A stretch of DNA of 34,211 nucleotides. Origin: a virus. Below are positions 22,083 through 28,319 of this stretch, piece by piece. A program made the translations under genes and the position numbers. The notes under the pieces are model-generated. The model saw nothing but the letters and a program-made list of their open reading frames with translations, was not told the DNA's origin and ran no database searches. Position 1 is the stretch's first letter; each line of letters opens with the position of its first letter. Where the stretch lies: positions 1-34,211 of IMG/VR virus record IMGVR_UViG_3300037502_001401. One strand, given 5' to 3'.

Positions 22083-23084
22083 ATGGCGAACACGACTAAG
22101 GGCTTCCCATACCCGCAGGGCGCGGACGCGGTCGACGTCGCGGGCGACATCCAAGCCCTCGCAGAGGCTGTCGACGACATGCCCGGTGTCCAGTCCTACA
22201 CGTCCACCGAGATCGCGGGCCTCGCGGCTGGCGACAAGTGGGCCGGGCGCATCGTCTGGAATAGCACCGCGGGCAAGCTCCAGGTCTCCAACGGCTCGAC
22301 CTTCTCGGACGTTGACACGTCCGTCGCCCTGGCCTCGACTAACCCCGCAGCCCTCGGCGTAGCGGCCCCCGGCAACGGCACCACCGCAGCTCGCGATAAC
22401 CACGTCCATGCCATGCCGTCGGCCTCCGACGTCGGCGCCATCGCCAACACACTCGTCGACGCCAAGGGCGACCTCATCACCGCCACGGCCAACGACACCC
22501 CAGCCCGGCTCGCCGTCGGGGCCACTAACGGGCATGTCCTGAAGGTAAACAGCGCAACATCCACGGGCCTGGAGTGGGGTGCCGTGGACGGGCTGCCGTC
22601 GCAGACCTCAAACGCCAATCGCCTCCTGACGACGAATGGCACGGCGGCGTCGTGGACTAACGTCCTCACTAACCTGATCCAGCTCGCACCTGAGGAGCGG
22701 TTCAATGTGGTGGCGTCTGCCGCCACGGGCACGATCAATATCAACTTCCTGACGGCTGGTGTGTGGTTCTACTCCACTAACGCAACGGCGAATCACACGA
22801 TCAACATCCGCGGGGACGCGTCGAACACCCTCAACAGCCTGCTCGCCACGGGTGACGCCATCACGGTGTCATGGATCATCGCCAATGGCACGACGGCCTA
22901 CTACCCGACGACGATTCAGATTGACGGGACTGGGGTGACGCCGCGCTGGTTGAACGGGTCGAGTCTGCCGACTGCGGCTCAGGCGAATCAGACGGCGGGT
23001 ATTGACTCGTTCACGTTCACGATTATCAAGACTGCCGCGACCCCCACCTACACGGTGCTTGGGGCTTGGGCGCAGTACAGGTGA
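22083..23084 (+). CDS. Tail fibre / receptor-binding protein
   Basis: The 333-residue protein has the typical fibre start (TTKGFPYPQGADAVDVAGDI, IQALAEAVD), a repeated shaft-like segment (NHVHAMPSASDVGA; KGDLITATANDTPARLAVG; LKVNSATSTGLEW) that is widespread in phage fibres, and a beta-rich C-terminal domain. It binds the host surface. An AAGGAG site lies five bases before the ATG. GC content falls towards the 3' end, as expected for a fast-evolving tip. Confidence 0.82.
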   Translation: MANTTKGFPYPQGADAVDVAGDIQALAEAVDDMPGVQSYTSTEIAGLAAGDKWAGRIVWNSTAGKLQVSNGSTFSDVDTSVALASTNPAALGVAAPGNGTTAARDNHVHAMPSASDVGAIANTLVDAKGDLITATANDTPARLAVGATNGHVLKVNSATSTGLEWGAVDGLPSQTSNANRLLTTNGTAASWTNVLTNLIQLAPEERFNVVASAATGTININFLTAGVWFYSTNATANHTINIRGDASNTLNSLLATGDAITVSWIIANGTTAYYPTTIQIDGTGVTPRWLNGSSLPTAAQANQTAGIDSFTFTIIKTAATPTYTVLGAWAQYR

Positions 23085-23091
23085 TGCGCTG

Positions 23092-23652
23092 ATGCCTATT
23101 GTGGGTCAGTTTGGTTCGCTGGCGGGGTTCGGTGTGTTTCCCGGTGGCGCGTTGGAGAGCATCGCTACGGTGACGCTCTCTGCCGCCACGCAGACGATCA
23201 CCCTGAGTTCAATCCCCAGCGGCTACCAGCACCTCCAGATCAGGTTTCTGGCACGCTCCAGCGGTTCAGCGGACAGATCACTGCTCCGCTTCAATAGTGA
23301 CTCTGGGAGCAACTACAAGGGCCACTACCTTTATGGCAGCGGAGCTGCCGCGTCGGCTGGTGTTTCTGGCGTAGACCAGACCTACATCGAGTCTGCAATC
23401 GTCCCGACCAGCAGCAAGACCGCGAGTGTGTTCTGCGGGGCGATCATTGACGTGCTTGATTATGCGTCTACGACAAAGAATAAGACGGTGCGTATTCTGA
23501 CTGGCGGTGACTACAACGGCAGCGGAGATATCGTCCTCTACTCCGGCCTGTGGATGTCTACTAGCGCCATTGACGCCATTTCGCTGATTGCTAATGCGGG
23601 GGCCAATTTCGCCCAATACACCACGGCTGCCTTGTACGGGGTGCGCGCATGA
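23092..23652 (+). CDS. Tail-tip protein, paralogue 1 of 3
   Basis: The 186-residue protein has a glycine-rich start (GQFGSLAGFGVFPGGALES), then a beta-sandwich-like core: TLSAATQTITLSSIPSGYQHLQI, LLRFNSDSGSNYKGHYLYG, and a closing SAIDAISLIANAGANFAQ then TTAALYGVRA. The same core occurs in the next two genes. A two-codon frame (ATG CGC TGA, 23084-23092) links the fibre stop to this ATG. Base composition is clearly less GC-rich than in the structural genes upstream. Function is inferred as adhesion. Confidence 0.72.
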   Translation: MPIVGQFGSLAGFGVFPGGALESIATVTLSAATQTITLSSIPSGYQHLQIRFLARSSGSADRSLLRFNSDSGSNYKGHYLYGSGAAASAGVSGVDQTYIESAIVPTSSKTASVFCGAIIDVLDYASTTKNKTVRILTGGDYNGSGDIVLYSGLWMSTSAIDAISLIANAGANFAQYTTAALYGVRA

Positions 23653-23696
23653 CACTAACGACACAGTTCCGAACATTGGGGGTGGCTGATGCCTAG
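23649..23696 (+). CDS. Fifteen-codon coupled micro-ORF between paralogues 1 and 2
   Basis: ATG at 23649 overlaps the preceding stop (ATGA), and the frame encodes MTLTTQFRTLGVADA, ending seven bases past the start of paralogue 2. A similar frame precedes paralogue 3. Likely a coupling or reinitiation device; a functional peptide is possible. Confidence 0.4.
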   Translation: MTLTTQFRTLGVADA

Positions 23697-24186
23697 GACG
23701 TATGAGCCCATCGCCTTCACGACGCTGGGCAGCAACGCCGCCACGGTTACCTTCGACAATATCCCCGCCACCTACACCGACCTCGTAGTAGTCGGCCGGT
23801 TTGGGATTCAAGATGGAAAACTTACCGAGGTCTACGCTCGATTCAACTCGGATTCAGGCACCAACTACTCCGTGACTGAACTGTGGGGCAACGGCAGCAT
23901 CACCGGATCAGGCAGGGCGTCAAACTCATCGCTCGGGTGTTTCATCGGAGGCACAGACGCAACCGCTAACAATATCGCAATCCTTCATGTGTTCTCTTAC
24001 GCGAACACTAACGTCAACAAGACCACGCTATCCGTTAGCGCCTCGCCCGGTAGAGGCGTTGGGCGAAACGTAGCCTTGTGGCGTTCCACCGCAGCCATTA
24101 CTCGCATGGACATCAGTAGGAACGCGGCAACGAATGACATTGTTGCTGGGTCCGTCTGGTCGCTCTACGGAATCAAGGCGGCGTGA
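23689..24186 (+). CDS. Tail-tip protein, paralogue 2 of 3
   Basis: The 165-residue protein repeats the core of its neighbours: FTTLGSNAATVTFDNIPATY with TDLVVVG, VYARFNSDSGTNYSVTELWG, an internal ANTNVNKTTLSVS strand, and the ending WRSTAAITRMDISRN then SVWSLYGIKAA. RFNSDSG is shared word for word with paralogue 1. It lacks the glycine-rich N-terminus of paralogue 1. Confidence 0.72.
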   Translation: MPRTYEPIAFTTLGSNAATVTFDNIPATYTDLVVVGRFGIQDGKLTEVYARFNSDSGTNYSVTELWGNGSITGSGRASNSSLGCFIGGTDATANNIAILHVFSYANTNVNKTTLSVSASPGRGVGRNVALWRSTAAITRMDISRNAATNDIVAGSVWSLYGIKAA

Positions 24187-24224
24187 TGTCACTAACCCAT
24201 GAGTTCAGGACAGGGGGCCGCTGA
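24186..24224 (+). CDS. Twelve-codon coupled micro-ORF between paralogues 2 and 3
   Basis: ATG 24186 shares its A with the preceding stop (TGATG), the peptide is MSLTHEFRTGGR, and its TGA shares an A with the next ATG at 24224. It resembles MTLTTQFRTLG at 23649. GATGTCACTAACC here recurs exactly at 26834-26846. Confidence 0.4.
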   Translation: MSLTHEFRTGGR

Positions 24225-24739
24225 TGGCGACGACATGCAAGCTTATCGCCAAGAACACGCTCGGAAGTGACGCTGGATCGGTCACGTTCTCTGACATTCC
24301 CGGTACCTACACCGACCTACTACTGGTCTGCTCCTCAAGGACAGACAGGGCCAGCAACGTCAACGACGGCATCAACGTGCAATTCAACGGTAACGGCTCC
24401 GGCTACTCAACAAGAGCGCTGGAGGGCACAGGGTCAGGTGTGCAAAGCCGCTCCTTTGGCAGCAATATGTATCTCACACAGGCGTGCACAGGCGCATCTG
24501 CGACGGCTAGCACTTTCGGCAACGCGGAAATGTACATCCCCAACTACGCTGGCTCAACGAATAAGTCGGCCTCGTCGTCGTGTGTTGGCGAAACCAATGC
24601 AACGGGCGCCTGGATGTCGGTAGACGCCTCCCTGTGGTCAAACACGGCAGCCATCACAAGCATCGCCCTCACCCCGATCACCGGGCCTAACTTTAAGAGC
24701 GGCTCGTCTTTCTTTCTGTACGGCATCCTCAAGGCTTAG
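24224..24739 (+). CDS. Tail-tip protein, paralogue 3 of 3
   Basis: The 171-residue protein again shows the core: KNTLGSDAGSVTFSDIPGTY with TDLLLV, INVQFNGNGSGYSTRALEG, STNKSASSSCVGETN and the ending LWSNTAAITSIALTPITG then SSFFLYGILKA. It is closest to paralogue 2 in its N-terminal third. Lower GC content than upstream genes. Probably an adhesin or fibre-associated protein. Confidence 0.72.
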   Translation: MATTCKLIAKNTLGSDAGSVTFSDIPGTYTDLLLVCSSRTDRASNVNDGINVQFNGNGSGYSTRALEGTGSGVQSRSFGSNMYLTQACTGASATASTFGNAEMYIPNYAGSTNKSASSSCVGETNATGAWMSVDASLWSNTAAITSIALTPITGPNFKSGSSFFLYGILKA

Positions 24740-24746
24740 GAGCATC

Positions 24747-24983
24747 ATGTCTGACACCCCCATCGCCGTCATCGTCAACTGCGAGACAGGCCAGGTCGAG
24801 GAGCGACCCCTCACCGCTGAGGAGATCGCGCAGCGTGAGGCCGATGCGGCTGCCGCTGCCGCTGCGGAGGCCGAGCGGGTCGCTGCGGAGGAGGCCAAGG
24901 CTGCCGCCAAGGCGTCGGCTGTCGCCAAGCTCGCCGCCCTGGGCTTGACCGAGGAAGAAGCCGCCGCCCTAGTCGGGGCGTGA
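24747..24983 (+). CDS. Small Ala/Glu-rich helical protein after the tail-tip genes
   Basis: The 78-residue protein starts SDTPIAVIVNCETGQVEERPL, followed by TAEEIAQREADAAAAAAAEA and a long Ala/Glu/Lys helix, ending LGLTEEEAAALVG. Proteins with this 'TGE..ERPLTAEE' opening and an alanine-rich helix often follow tail fibre genes and may act as fibre accessory or assembly proteins; this is inference from position. Confidence 0.65.
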   Translation: MSDTPIAVIVNCETGQVEERPLTAEEIAQREADAAAAAAAEAERVAAEEAKAAAKASAVAKLAALGLTEEEAAALVGA

Positions 24984-25112
24984 ACCTAGGGATTGATTCC
25001 CTCAGTCCCTAACGTAAGAGTTACGGACATAAACCCGCGTCGCTAATCACTTTTCCGACACGCCGTGATGTCAGCCAGGTGTGCCACTCTCACCTGCGGG
25101 GAGGTATCACCT

Positions 25113-26288
25113 GTGCGTATCGGCTCACTCTTTAGCGGCTACGGCGGCCTAGACATGGCCGTCAACTCAGTCTTAGGCGGCTCTGTCGCTTGGCACGTCG
25201 AGTACGACAAAGCGCCATCCCGCATCCTCGCCCACCACCACCCCGACGTACCCAACTACGGCGACGTTACCCAGGTGGATTTCACGACCATTGAACCCGT
25301 CGACGTACTGACAGGCGGCTACCCATGCCAGCCATTCAGCCACGCTGGCCTGCGGAAAGGCACCGACGATGAGCGACACCTGTGGCCTCACGTCCTGCGA
25401 GCCATTTGCGAGATGGGACCGCGACTCGCAATCTTGGAGAACGTCCGCGGCCACCTCTCTTTGGGATTTGGAACTGTCCTCGCTGACCTTGCCAGCGTGG
25501 GGTGGTCTGCACGATGGGGAATTGTGCGAGCATCAGACGCCGGAGCTTGCCACCAACGTGCTCGACTATTCATCGTTGCCTACCCCAGCGGCGATACCTG
25601 GGGCGAGCGACCTCAACTTCCAAGTGTCAGGGGATGGCAGGACGAAGCCCAACAAGCTGGGGTGGGCCATCGGGGAAATGCTGCCGACGCCGACAACGGA
25701 CGACGCCGGCAATATCACCAGGGAGAGCGGGGCGTTTCAGTCGCTGACCAGATCGGTGCAGATGCTCCCGACACCAGCCGTAAACGACATGGGCGAGGGC
25801 AAGACGCTGGAGTGGTGGGACGACTGGGCACCCCGTCAGAAGTCGTCGGACGGCAGGCCAGCCCCGCATGGCAGGTGGCTGGCGATAGAGGCACTGAGGC
25901 TGCTGCCCACGCCGACGACCGAGCACTCCTCGGGCGGCTACAACCCCGCATGGGGGCACGGGATGACGCTGCTAGATGCAGCCAAGGAAATTGTGGGACA
26001 GCCTGGGGCGACTACGGTCCCGCCATCTCCCGATGGGAAAGCATCCTCGGCCGACCCGCACCCTCACCTACTGAGCCTGGACGGACTGGCGCACCCCGCC
26101 TAGCCCCACGTTTCGTGGAATGGATGATGGGCCTGCCAGACGGGCACGTCACAGACCCCGCCATCGGGATCAGCCGCAATGACCAACTCAAGGCGCTGGG
26201 CAATGGCGTGGTGCCCCAGCAAGCGGCCCTCGCGCTCAGGCACCTACTGCCCCAGTGGGCAGTTCACCCCGTTGACGTAGTGCTCTAG
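25113..26288 (+). CDS. DNA (cytosine-5-)-methyltransferase
   Basis: The 391-residue enzyme has the m5C motifs in order: SLFSGYGGLDMA (I), the catalytic PCQPF with Cys72 (IV), ENVRGHL (VI), HQRARLFIVA (VIII) and NDQLKALGNGVVPQQAA (X). It transfers methyl from S-adenosylmethionine to cytosine, probably shielding phage DNA from host restriction; no partner endonuclease is seen. GTG 25113 has GGGGAGG eight bases upstream and starts right at motif I. Between motif VIII and FVEWMMGLPDGHV the target-recognition region is rich in Arg, Gln, Ala and Asp and shows weak G/C third-position bias because another frame (25369-26103) is read through it. Confidence 0.9.
   Translation: MRIGSLFSGYGGLDMAVNSVLGGSVAWHVEYDKAPSRILAHHHPDVPNYGDVTQVDFTTIEPVDVLTGGYPCQPFSHAGLRKGTDDERHLWPHVLRAICEMGPRLAILENVRGHLSLGFGTVLADLASVGWSARWGIVRASDAGACHQRARLFIVAYPSGDTWGERPQLPSVRGWQDEAQQAGVGHRGNAADADNGRRRQYHQGERGVSVADQIGADAPDTSRKRHGRGQDAGVVGRLGTPSEVVGRQASPAWQVAGDRGTEAAAHADDRALLGRLQPRMGARDDAARCSQGNCGTAWGDYGPAISRWESILGRPAPSPTEPGRTGAPRLAPRFVEWMMGLPDGHVTDPAIGISRNDQLKALGNGVVPQQAALALRHLLPQWAVHPVDVVL
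25369..26103 (+). CDS. Overprinted 244-residue protein inside the methyltransferase gene (+1 frame)
   Basis: A 245-codon frame lies wholly within the methyltransferase gene. It begins MSDTCGLTSCEPFARWDRDS and carries four copies of a (L)PTP motif (SLPTPAAIPGASD, MLPTPTTDDAGN, MLPTPAVNDMGEG, LLPTPTTEHSSGG) plus EWWDDWAPRQKSSDG, which look like a real repeat protein and not noise. In a hand count of 40 codons from 25561, 75% end in G or C in this frame against 52% in the methyltransferase frame. I recall similar MSDTCG/PTP-repeat proteins lying by phage dcm genes, but know no function. An AAAGG site 9-13 bases before ATG is weak. Confidence 0.72.
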   Translation: MSDTCGLTSCEPFARWDRDSQSWRTSAATSLWDLELSSLTLPAWGGLHDGELCEHQTPELATNVLDYSSLPTPAAIPGASDLNFQVSGDGRTKPNKLGWAIGEMLPTPTTDDAGNITRESGAFQSLTRSVQMLPTPAVNDMGEGKTLEWWDDWAPRQKSSDGRPAPHGRWLAIEALRLLPTPTTEHSSGGYNPAWGHGMTLLDAAKEIVGQPGATTVPPSPDGKASSADPHPHLLSLDGLAHPA

Positions 26289-26408
26289 GGCGCGTCGAAT
26301 AACCTCAGACACGCTGACGCCATCGTCTGCCGCTTTGGCCTGAGCATCACGCCATAGGTCATCATCTACTCGAACATTGCGGAGCGGTGTCTTTGGCGCG
26401 TTAGGCAT
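26244..26408 (-). CDS. Ribbon-helix-helix (CopG/Arc-like) DNA-binding protein
   Basis: The 54-residue protein shows the RHH pattern: a strand TPLRNVRVDDDLW, helix RDAQAKAADDG and helix VSVSEVIRRALEHYV. RHH dimers insert the strand in the major groove, often at tandem palindromes. It is the last gene of a leftward three-gene operon whose promoter carries twin palindromes, so it may repress its own operon. The ATG at 26408 overlaps the previous stop by 8 bases; the gene end overlaps the methyltransferase end by 45 bases on the other strand. Confidence 0.82.
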   Translation of the reverse strand: MPNAPKTPLRNVRVDDDLWRDAQAKAADDGVSVSEVIRRALEHYVNGVNCPLGQ

Positions 26409-26580
26409 TGGTAACTCCCGTGAAGAGCAGGGCGCCATCGCCGCACGCGGGGCAGACCTCGTGGACGCCGATAATGGCGGCAAGTCCAGCGGAGTCGGTC
26501 ACGGTGTGCCCGCAGGCGCGGCACTCAATTTTGGTGGCGGTGTAGGTGACGCCGTAGTCATCAATGAATGTGGTGGTCAT
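26401..26580 (-). CDS. Small zinc-ribbon protein
   Basis: The 59-residue protein has two CxxC knuckles 26 residues apart (CRACGH and CPACGD), a classical zinc ribbon, with a beta-rich N-terminus (TTTFIDDYGVTYTATKIE). It starts at an ATGA overlap with the gene before it, so it is the middle gene of the leftward operon. Partner and role unknown; zinc ribbons of this size commonly bind nucleic acid or protein. Confidence 0.72.
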   Translation of the reverse strand: MTTTFIDDYGVTYTATKIECRACGHTVTDSAGLAAIIGVHEVCPACGDGALLFTGVTNA

Positions 26581-26741
26581 CGTGCCACCTCCACAGCCTC
26601 GTCGCGGGTCGCGTAGGCGCCGACGTACCTGTCGGCATCGTCGAACACGGTCCACTTGCCCGCGTCATTCATGCGGACGATCCATCCACGAGTGGTGATG
26701 CCGTACTGCTGATCCTTGCCCCAGTTGACTGTGGCGTTCAT
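26577..26741 (-). CDS. Small beta-rich protein, first gene of the leftward operon
   Basis: This 54-residue protein (NATVNWGKDQQYGITTRG, WIVRMNDAGKWTVFDDAD, YVGAYATRDEAVEVAR) alternates strands and ends in a helix, like small DUF-type modules in phages. A GGGGAGG site lies five to six bases before ATG 26741. The longer frame up to 26798 runs through the promoter and is rejected. Function not recognised. Confidence 0.68.
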   Translation of the reverse strand: MNATVNWGKDQQYGITTRGWIVRMNDAGKWTVFDDADRYVGAYATRDEAVEVAR

Positions 26742-26758
26742 GGTGCCTCCCCTAGTTG

Positions 26759-26798
26759 GTGTAGGTACACCGTATGCCCGTGTAGGTACACCCGTCAA
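26759..26798 (-). promoter_or_regulatory. Leftward promoter with two identical palindromic operators
   Basis: On the minus strand TTGACG (26793-26798), an 18-base spacer and TACGGT (26769-26774) form a promoter. GTGTAGGTACAC occurs twice, at 26759-26770 and 26780-26791, centres 21 bp apart (two helical turns). One copy fills the spacer, the other overlaps the -10 end and start site. This is the layout of a tightly repressible promoter; the RHH protein of the same operon is the natural candidate ligand. Confidence 0.75.
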
Positions 26799-26871
26799 GC
26801 CTAATCAGGAAATGTCCGTTTCGGGCGAGTCCCGATGTCACTAACCGCTGCGTTGCGATCCGCACAACCCC

Positions 26872-26894
26872 AGCCCCCGAGAGTCGGGGGCTTT
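26872..26894 (+). terminator. Rho-independent-type terminator before the lysis genes
   Basis: A 9-bp perfect stem (AGCCCCCGA 26872-26880, TCGGGGGCT 26884-26892) with a GAG loop is followed by TTT. It would stop rightward transcription coming from the tail and methyltransferase genes, or attenuate a lysis transcript starting near 26800. Confidence 0.75.
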
Positions 26895-26912
26895 GCCATA
26901 AGGAGTCCACCC

Positions 26913-27203
26913 ATGCCCGACGGCGTGCATGTCAGCACCGAGGAGATGTTTCAGCTGTTGCGCCGCATTGACGCCACCGTCACCCGCATCTCTACCGCCG
27001 TCGACAGCCTTGACGACCGGGTCGCCGATCACGAGGCGAGGCTGCGCGTCATTGAGCAGCGCGAGGACTTGTCTCGCCGCGTGGGCGAGATGGAGTCCCG
27101 GCTCCAAGCGACCCAGGCCCGCGTGTGGGCCTTCCCATCCCTGGCCGGAGTCGCGGCCGTCATCGCCATCGTCGTCGCGGTCCTTGACCGCATCCCCGCC
27201 TAG
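26913..27203 (+). CDS. XhlA-like membrane protein (holin partner)
   Basis: The 96-residue protein has a long N-terminal coiled coil (EEMFQLLRRIDATVTRISTA and onward to about residue 67) and one C-terminal membrane helix (FPSLAGVAAVIAIVVAVL). This is the build of haemolysin XhlA-type proteins that accompany holins. ATG 26913 has an AAGGAG site; a start at 26835 in the same frame would read through a terminator hairpin and is not preferred. Confidence 0.75.
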   Translation: MPDGVHVSTEEMFQLLRRIDATVTRISTAVDSLDDRVADHEARLRVIEQREDLSRRVGEMESRLQATQARVWAFPSLAGVAAVIAIVVAVLDRIPA

Positions 27204-27213
27204 GAGGGCGCAA

Positions 27214-27480
27214 ATGTTCCAGGAGTGGCTTGCCACTAGTCCGCTCGCGTCATGGCTGCGGACCTTTGCAGCGATCATCCTGACCATGTTCATCGCCGAC
27301 GGCGCCGACATCTTCGCCGTGGACGCTGCCGATCTCAAGCTGTGGCTCGCCGGGGCATTCGCCGCGACGCTGCCCGCCGCCGTCCGATATCTCAATCCGG
27401 CCGACTACGCCTTCGGACATGGCGCCATCCCCGACGACCGCTTCGACGTGTTCGCCGACGAGGACGAGGAGAGTAAGTGA
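27214..27480 (+). CDS. Putative holin
   Basis: The 88-residue protein has two hydrophobic segments (LRTFAAIILTMFIADGADIF; LKLWLAGAFAATLPAAVRYL) and a charged acidic C-terminus (DVFADEDEESK), typical of small holins. A TAGGAGGG site lies 6 bases before ATG. It directly precedes the endolysin gene, whose ATG shares a base with its stop. Confidence 0.82.
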   Translation: MFQEWLATSPLASWLRTFAAIILTMFIADGADIFAVDAADLKLWLAGAFAATLPAAVRYLNPADYAFGHGAIPDDRFDVFADEDEESK

Positions 27481-28025
27481 TGGCTGTCTCCATAAACGGC
27501 TGGCCCGTCATTGAGTCCTGGAGCGATCCCCGACTGGATAAGAAGCCGGTGCCCGGTTGCCCAAGTCGCAGCCTCACCATGCGACGCGAGGTGCTGCCTC
27601 TGTTCCTGGCCTTGGCTGCGGATTACCACCGCACGGTCGCCCCACTAGATCAGGGCGACTGGGATGAGTGGAGCTACAACTATCGCCCCGCGCGCACCTC
27701 GACCGCCTGGAGCAACCACGCCAGCGGTACCGCAGTAGACCTCAACGCCAGCGCCGAGGGCGCGCGCGGCACCGCGTCTGCCGGGTGGTGGCGCACCGCC
27801 AAGCGCAACGTCAAGTGCTGGCGCATCCGTCGCCGCTACGAGATCGTCAACTGGGGCGGCTGGGCTGAGTACGCCGACGACCCCCGCACCCCGCAGCGCG
27901 AGGGCTGGGACGCGGCCTGGAGCGACCCGATGCATTGGGAGCTCAAGTCGGGGACGACGCTCACCGACGTCCAGCGCATCATCGCCAAGCTTGGCATCAA
28001 GCCTGATGGCACCCGCACCAAGTAA
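27480..28025 (+). CDS. Endolysin: M15-family peptidase (L-Ala-D-Glu or D-Ala-D-Ala type)
   Basis: The 181-residue enzyme has the M15 zinc motif SNHASGTAVDLN (His80, Asp87) and the MHWEL motif (His152), so the metal site is complete. Such peptidases cut the peptide stem of peptidoglycan to release phage. There is no clear cell-wall-binding domain; the last 30 residues (TLTDVQRIIAKLGIKPDG) may be a minimal binding tail. The ATG at 27480 fits GAGGAG eight bases upstream better than the GTG at 27477. Confidence 0.88.
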   Translation: MAVSINGWPVIESWSDPRLDKKPVPGCPSRSLTMRREVLPLFLALAADYHRTVAPLDQGDWDEWSYNYRPARTSTAWSNHASGTAVDLNASAEGARGTASAGWWRTAKRNVKCWRIRRRYEIVNWGGWAEYADDPRTPQREGWDAAWSDPMHWELKSGTTLTDVQRIIAKLGIKPDGTRTK

Positions 28026-28046
28026 GCCCACGACCGGGGAGGGATT

Positions 28047-28319
28047 GTGGCACTACTAGACGACCTGACAGCACTAGAGACCGCCCGCCGCCACTCGGGC
28101 GGGACGCGATGCACGGTCGCGCGCATCCTTGACAGCATGAGTGCCGAGGAGGCAGCGGCCCTACATCACGTCATAGACCGCACCGACGTCTATGCCTCAC
28201 AGATCGCCCGCGCGCTCGTCGACAACGGCCACAGCATCAGCGCGGGCATGATCTCCCACCACCGACGCCGCAAGCGCGGTGGCGGGTGTACCTGTCCCCT
28301 ACCAGAGGCGACCGCATGA
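28047..28319 (+). CDS. Small helix-turn-helix-like protein
   Basis: The 90-residue protein carries VARILDSMSAEEAAALHHVI and a helix-turn-helix-like ASQIARALVDNGHSISAGMISHHRRR, ending in a basic RKRGGGCTCP. Similar proteins stand directly before phage metallophosphoesterase genes. GTG 28047 has GGGGAGG six bases upstream. It could regulate the late-early switch, but no target is visible. Confidence 0.68.
   Translation: MALLDDLTALETARRHSGGTRCTVARILDSMSAEEAAALHHVIDRTDVYASQIARALVDNGHSISAGMISHHRRRKRGGGCTCPLPEATA

Noticed and set aside
24988-25025. Small inverted repeats (AGGGA/TCCCT and CGTAA/TTACG) before the methyltransferase as terminator or operator
   Set aside because: Stems of only five pairs and no T-run; too weak to call, and -35/-10 candidates nearby are poor.
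26929-27213. Upstream extension of the holin frame
   Set aside because: Runs through the XhlA-like gene out of frame; ATG 27214 has a strong ribosome site.
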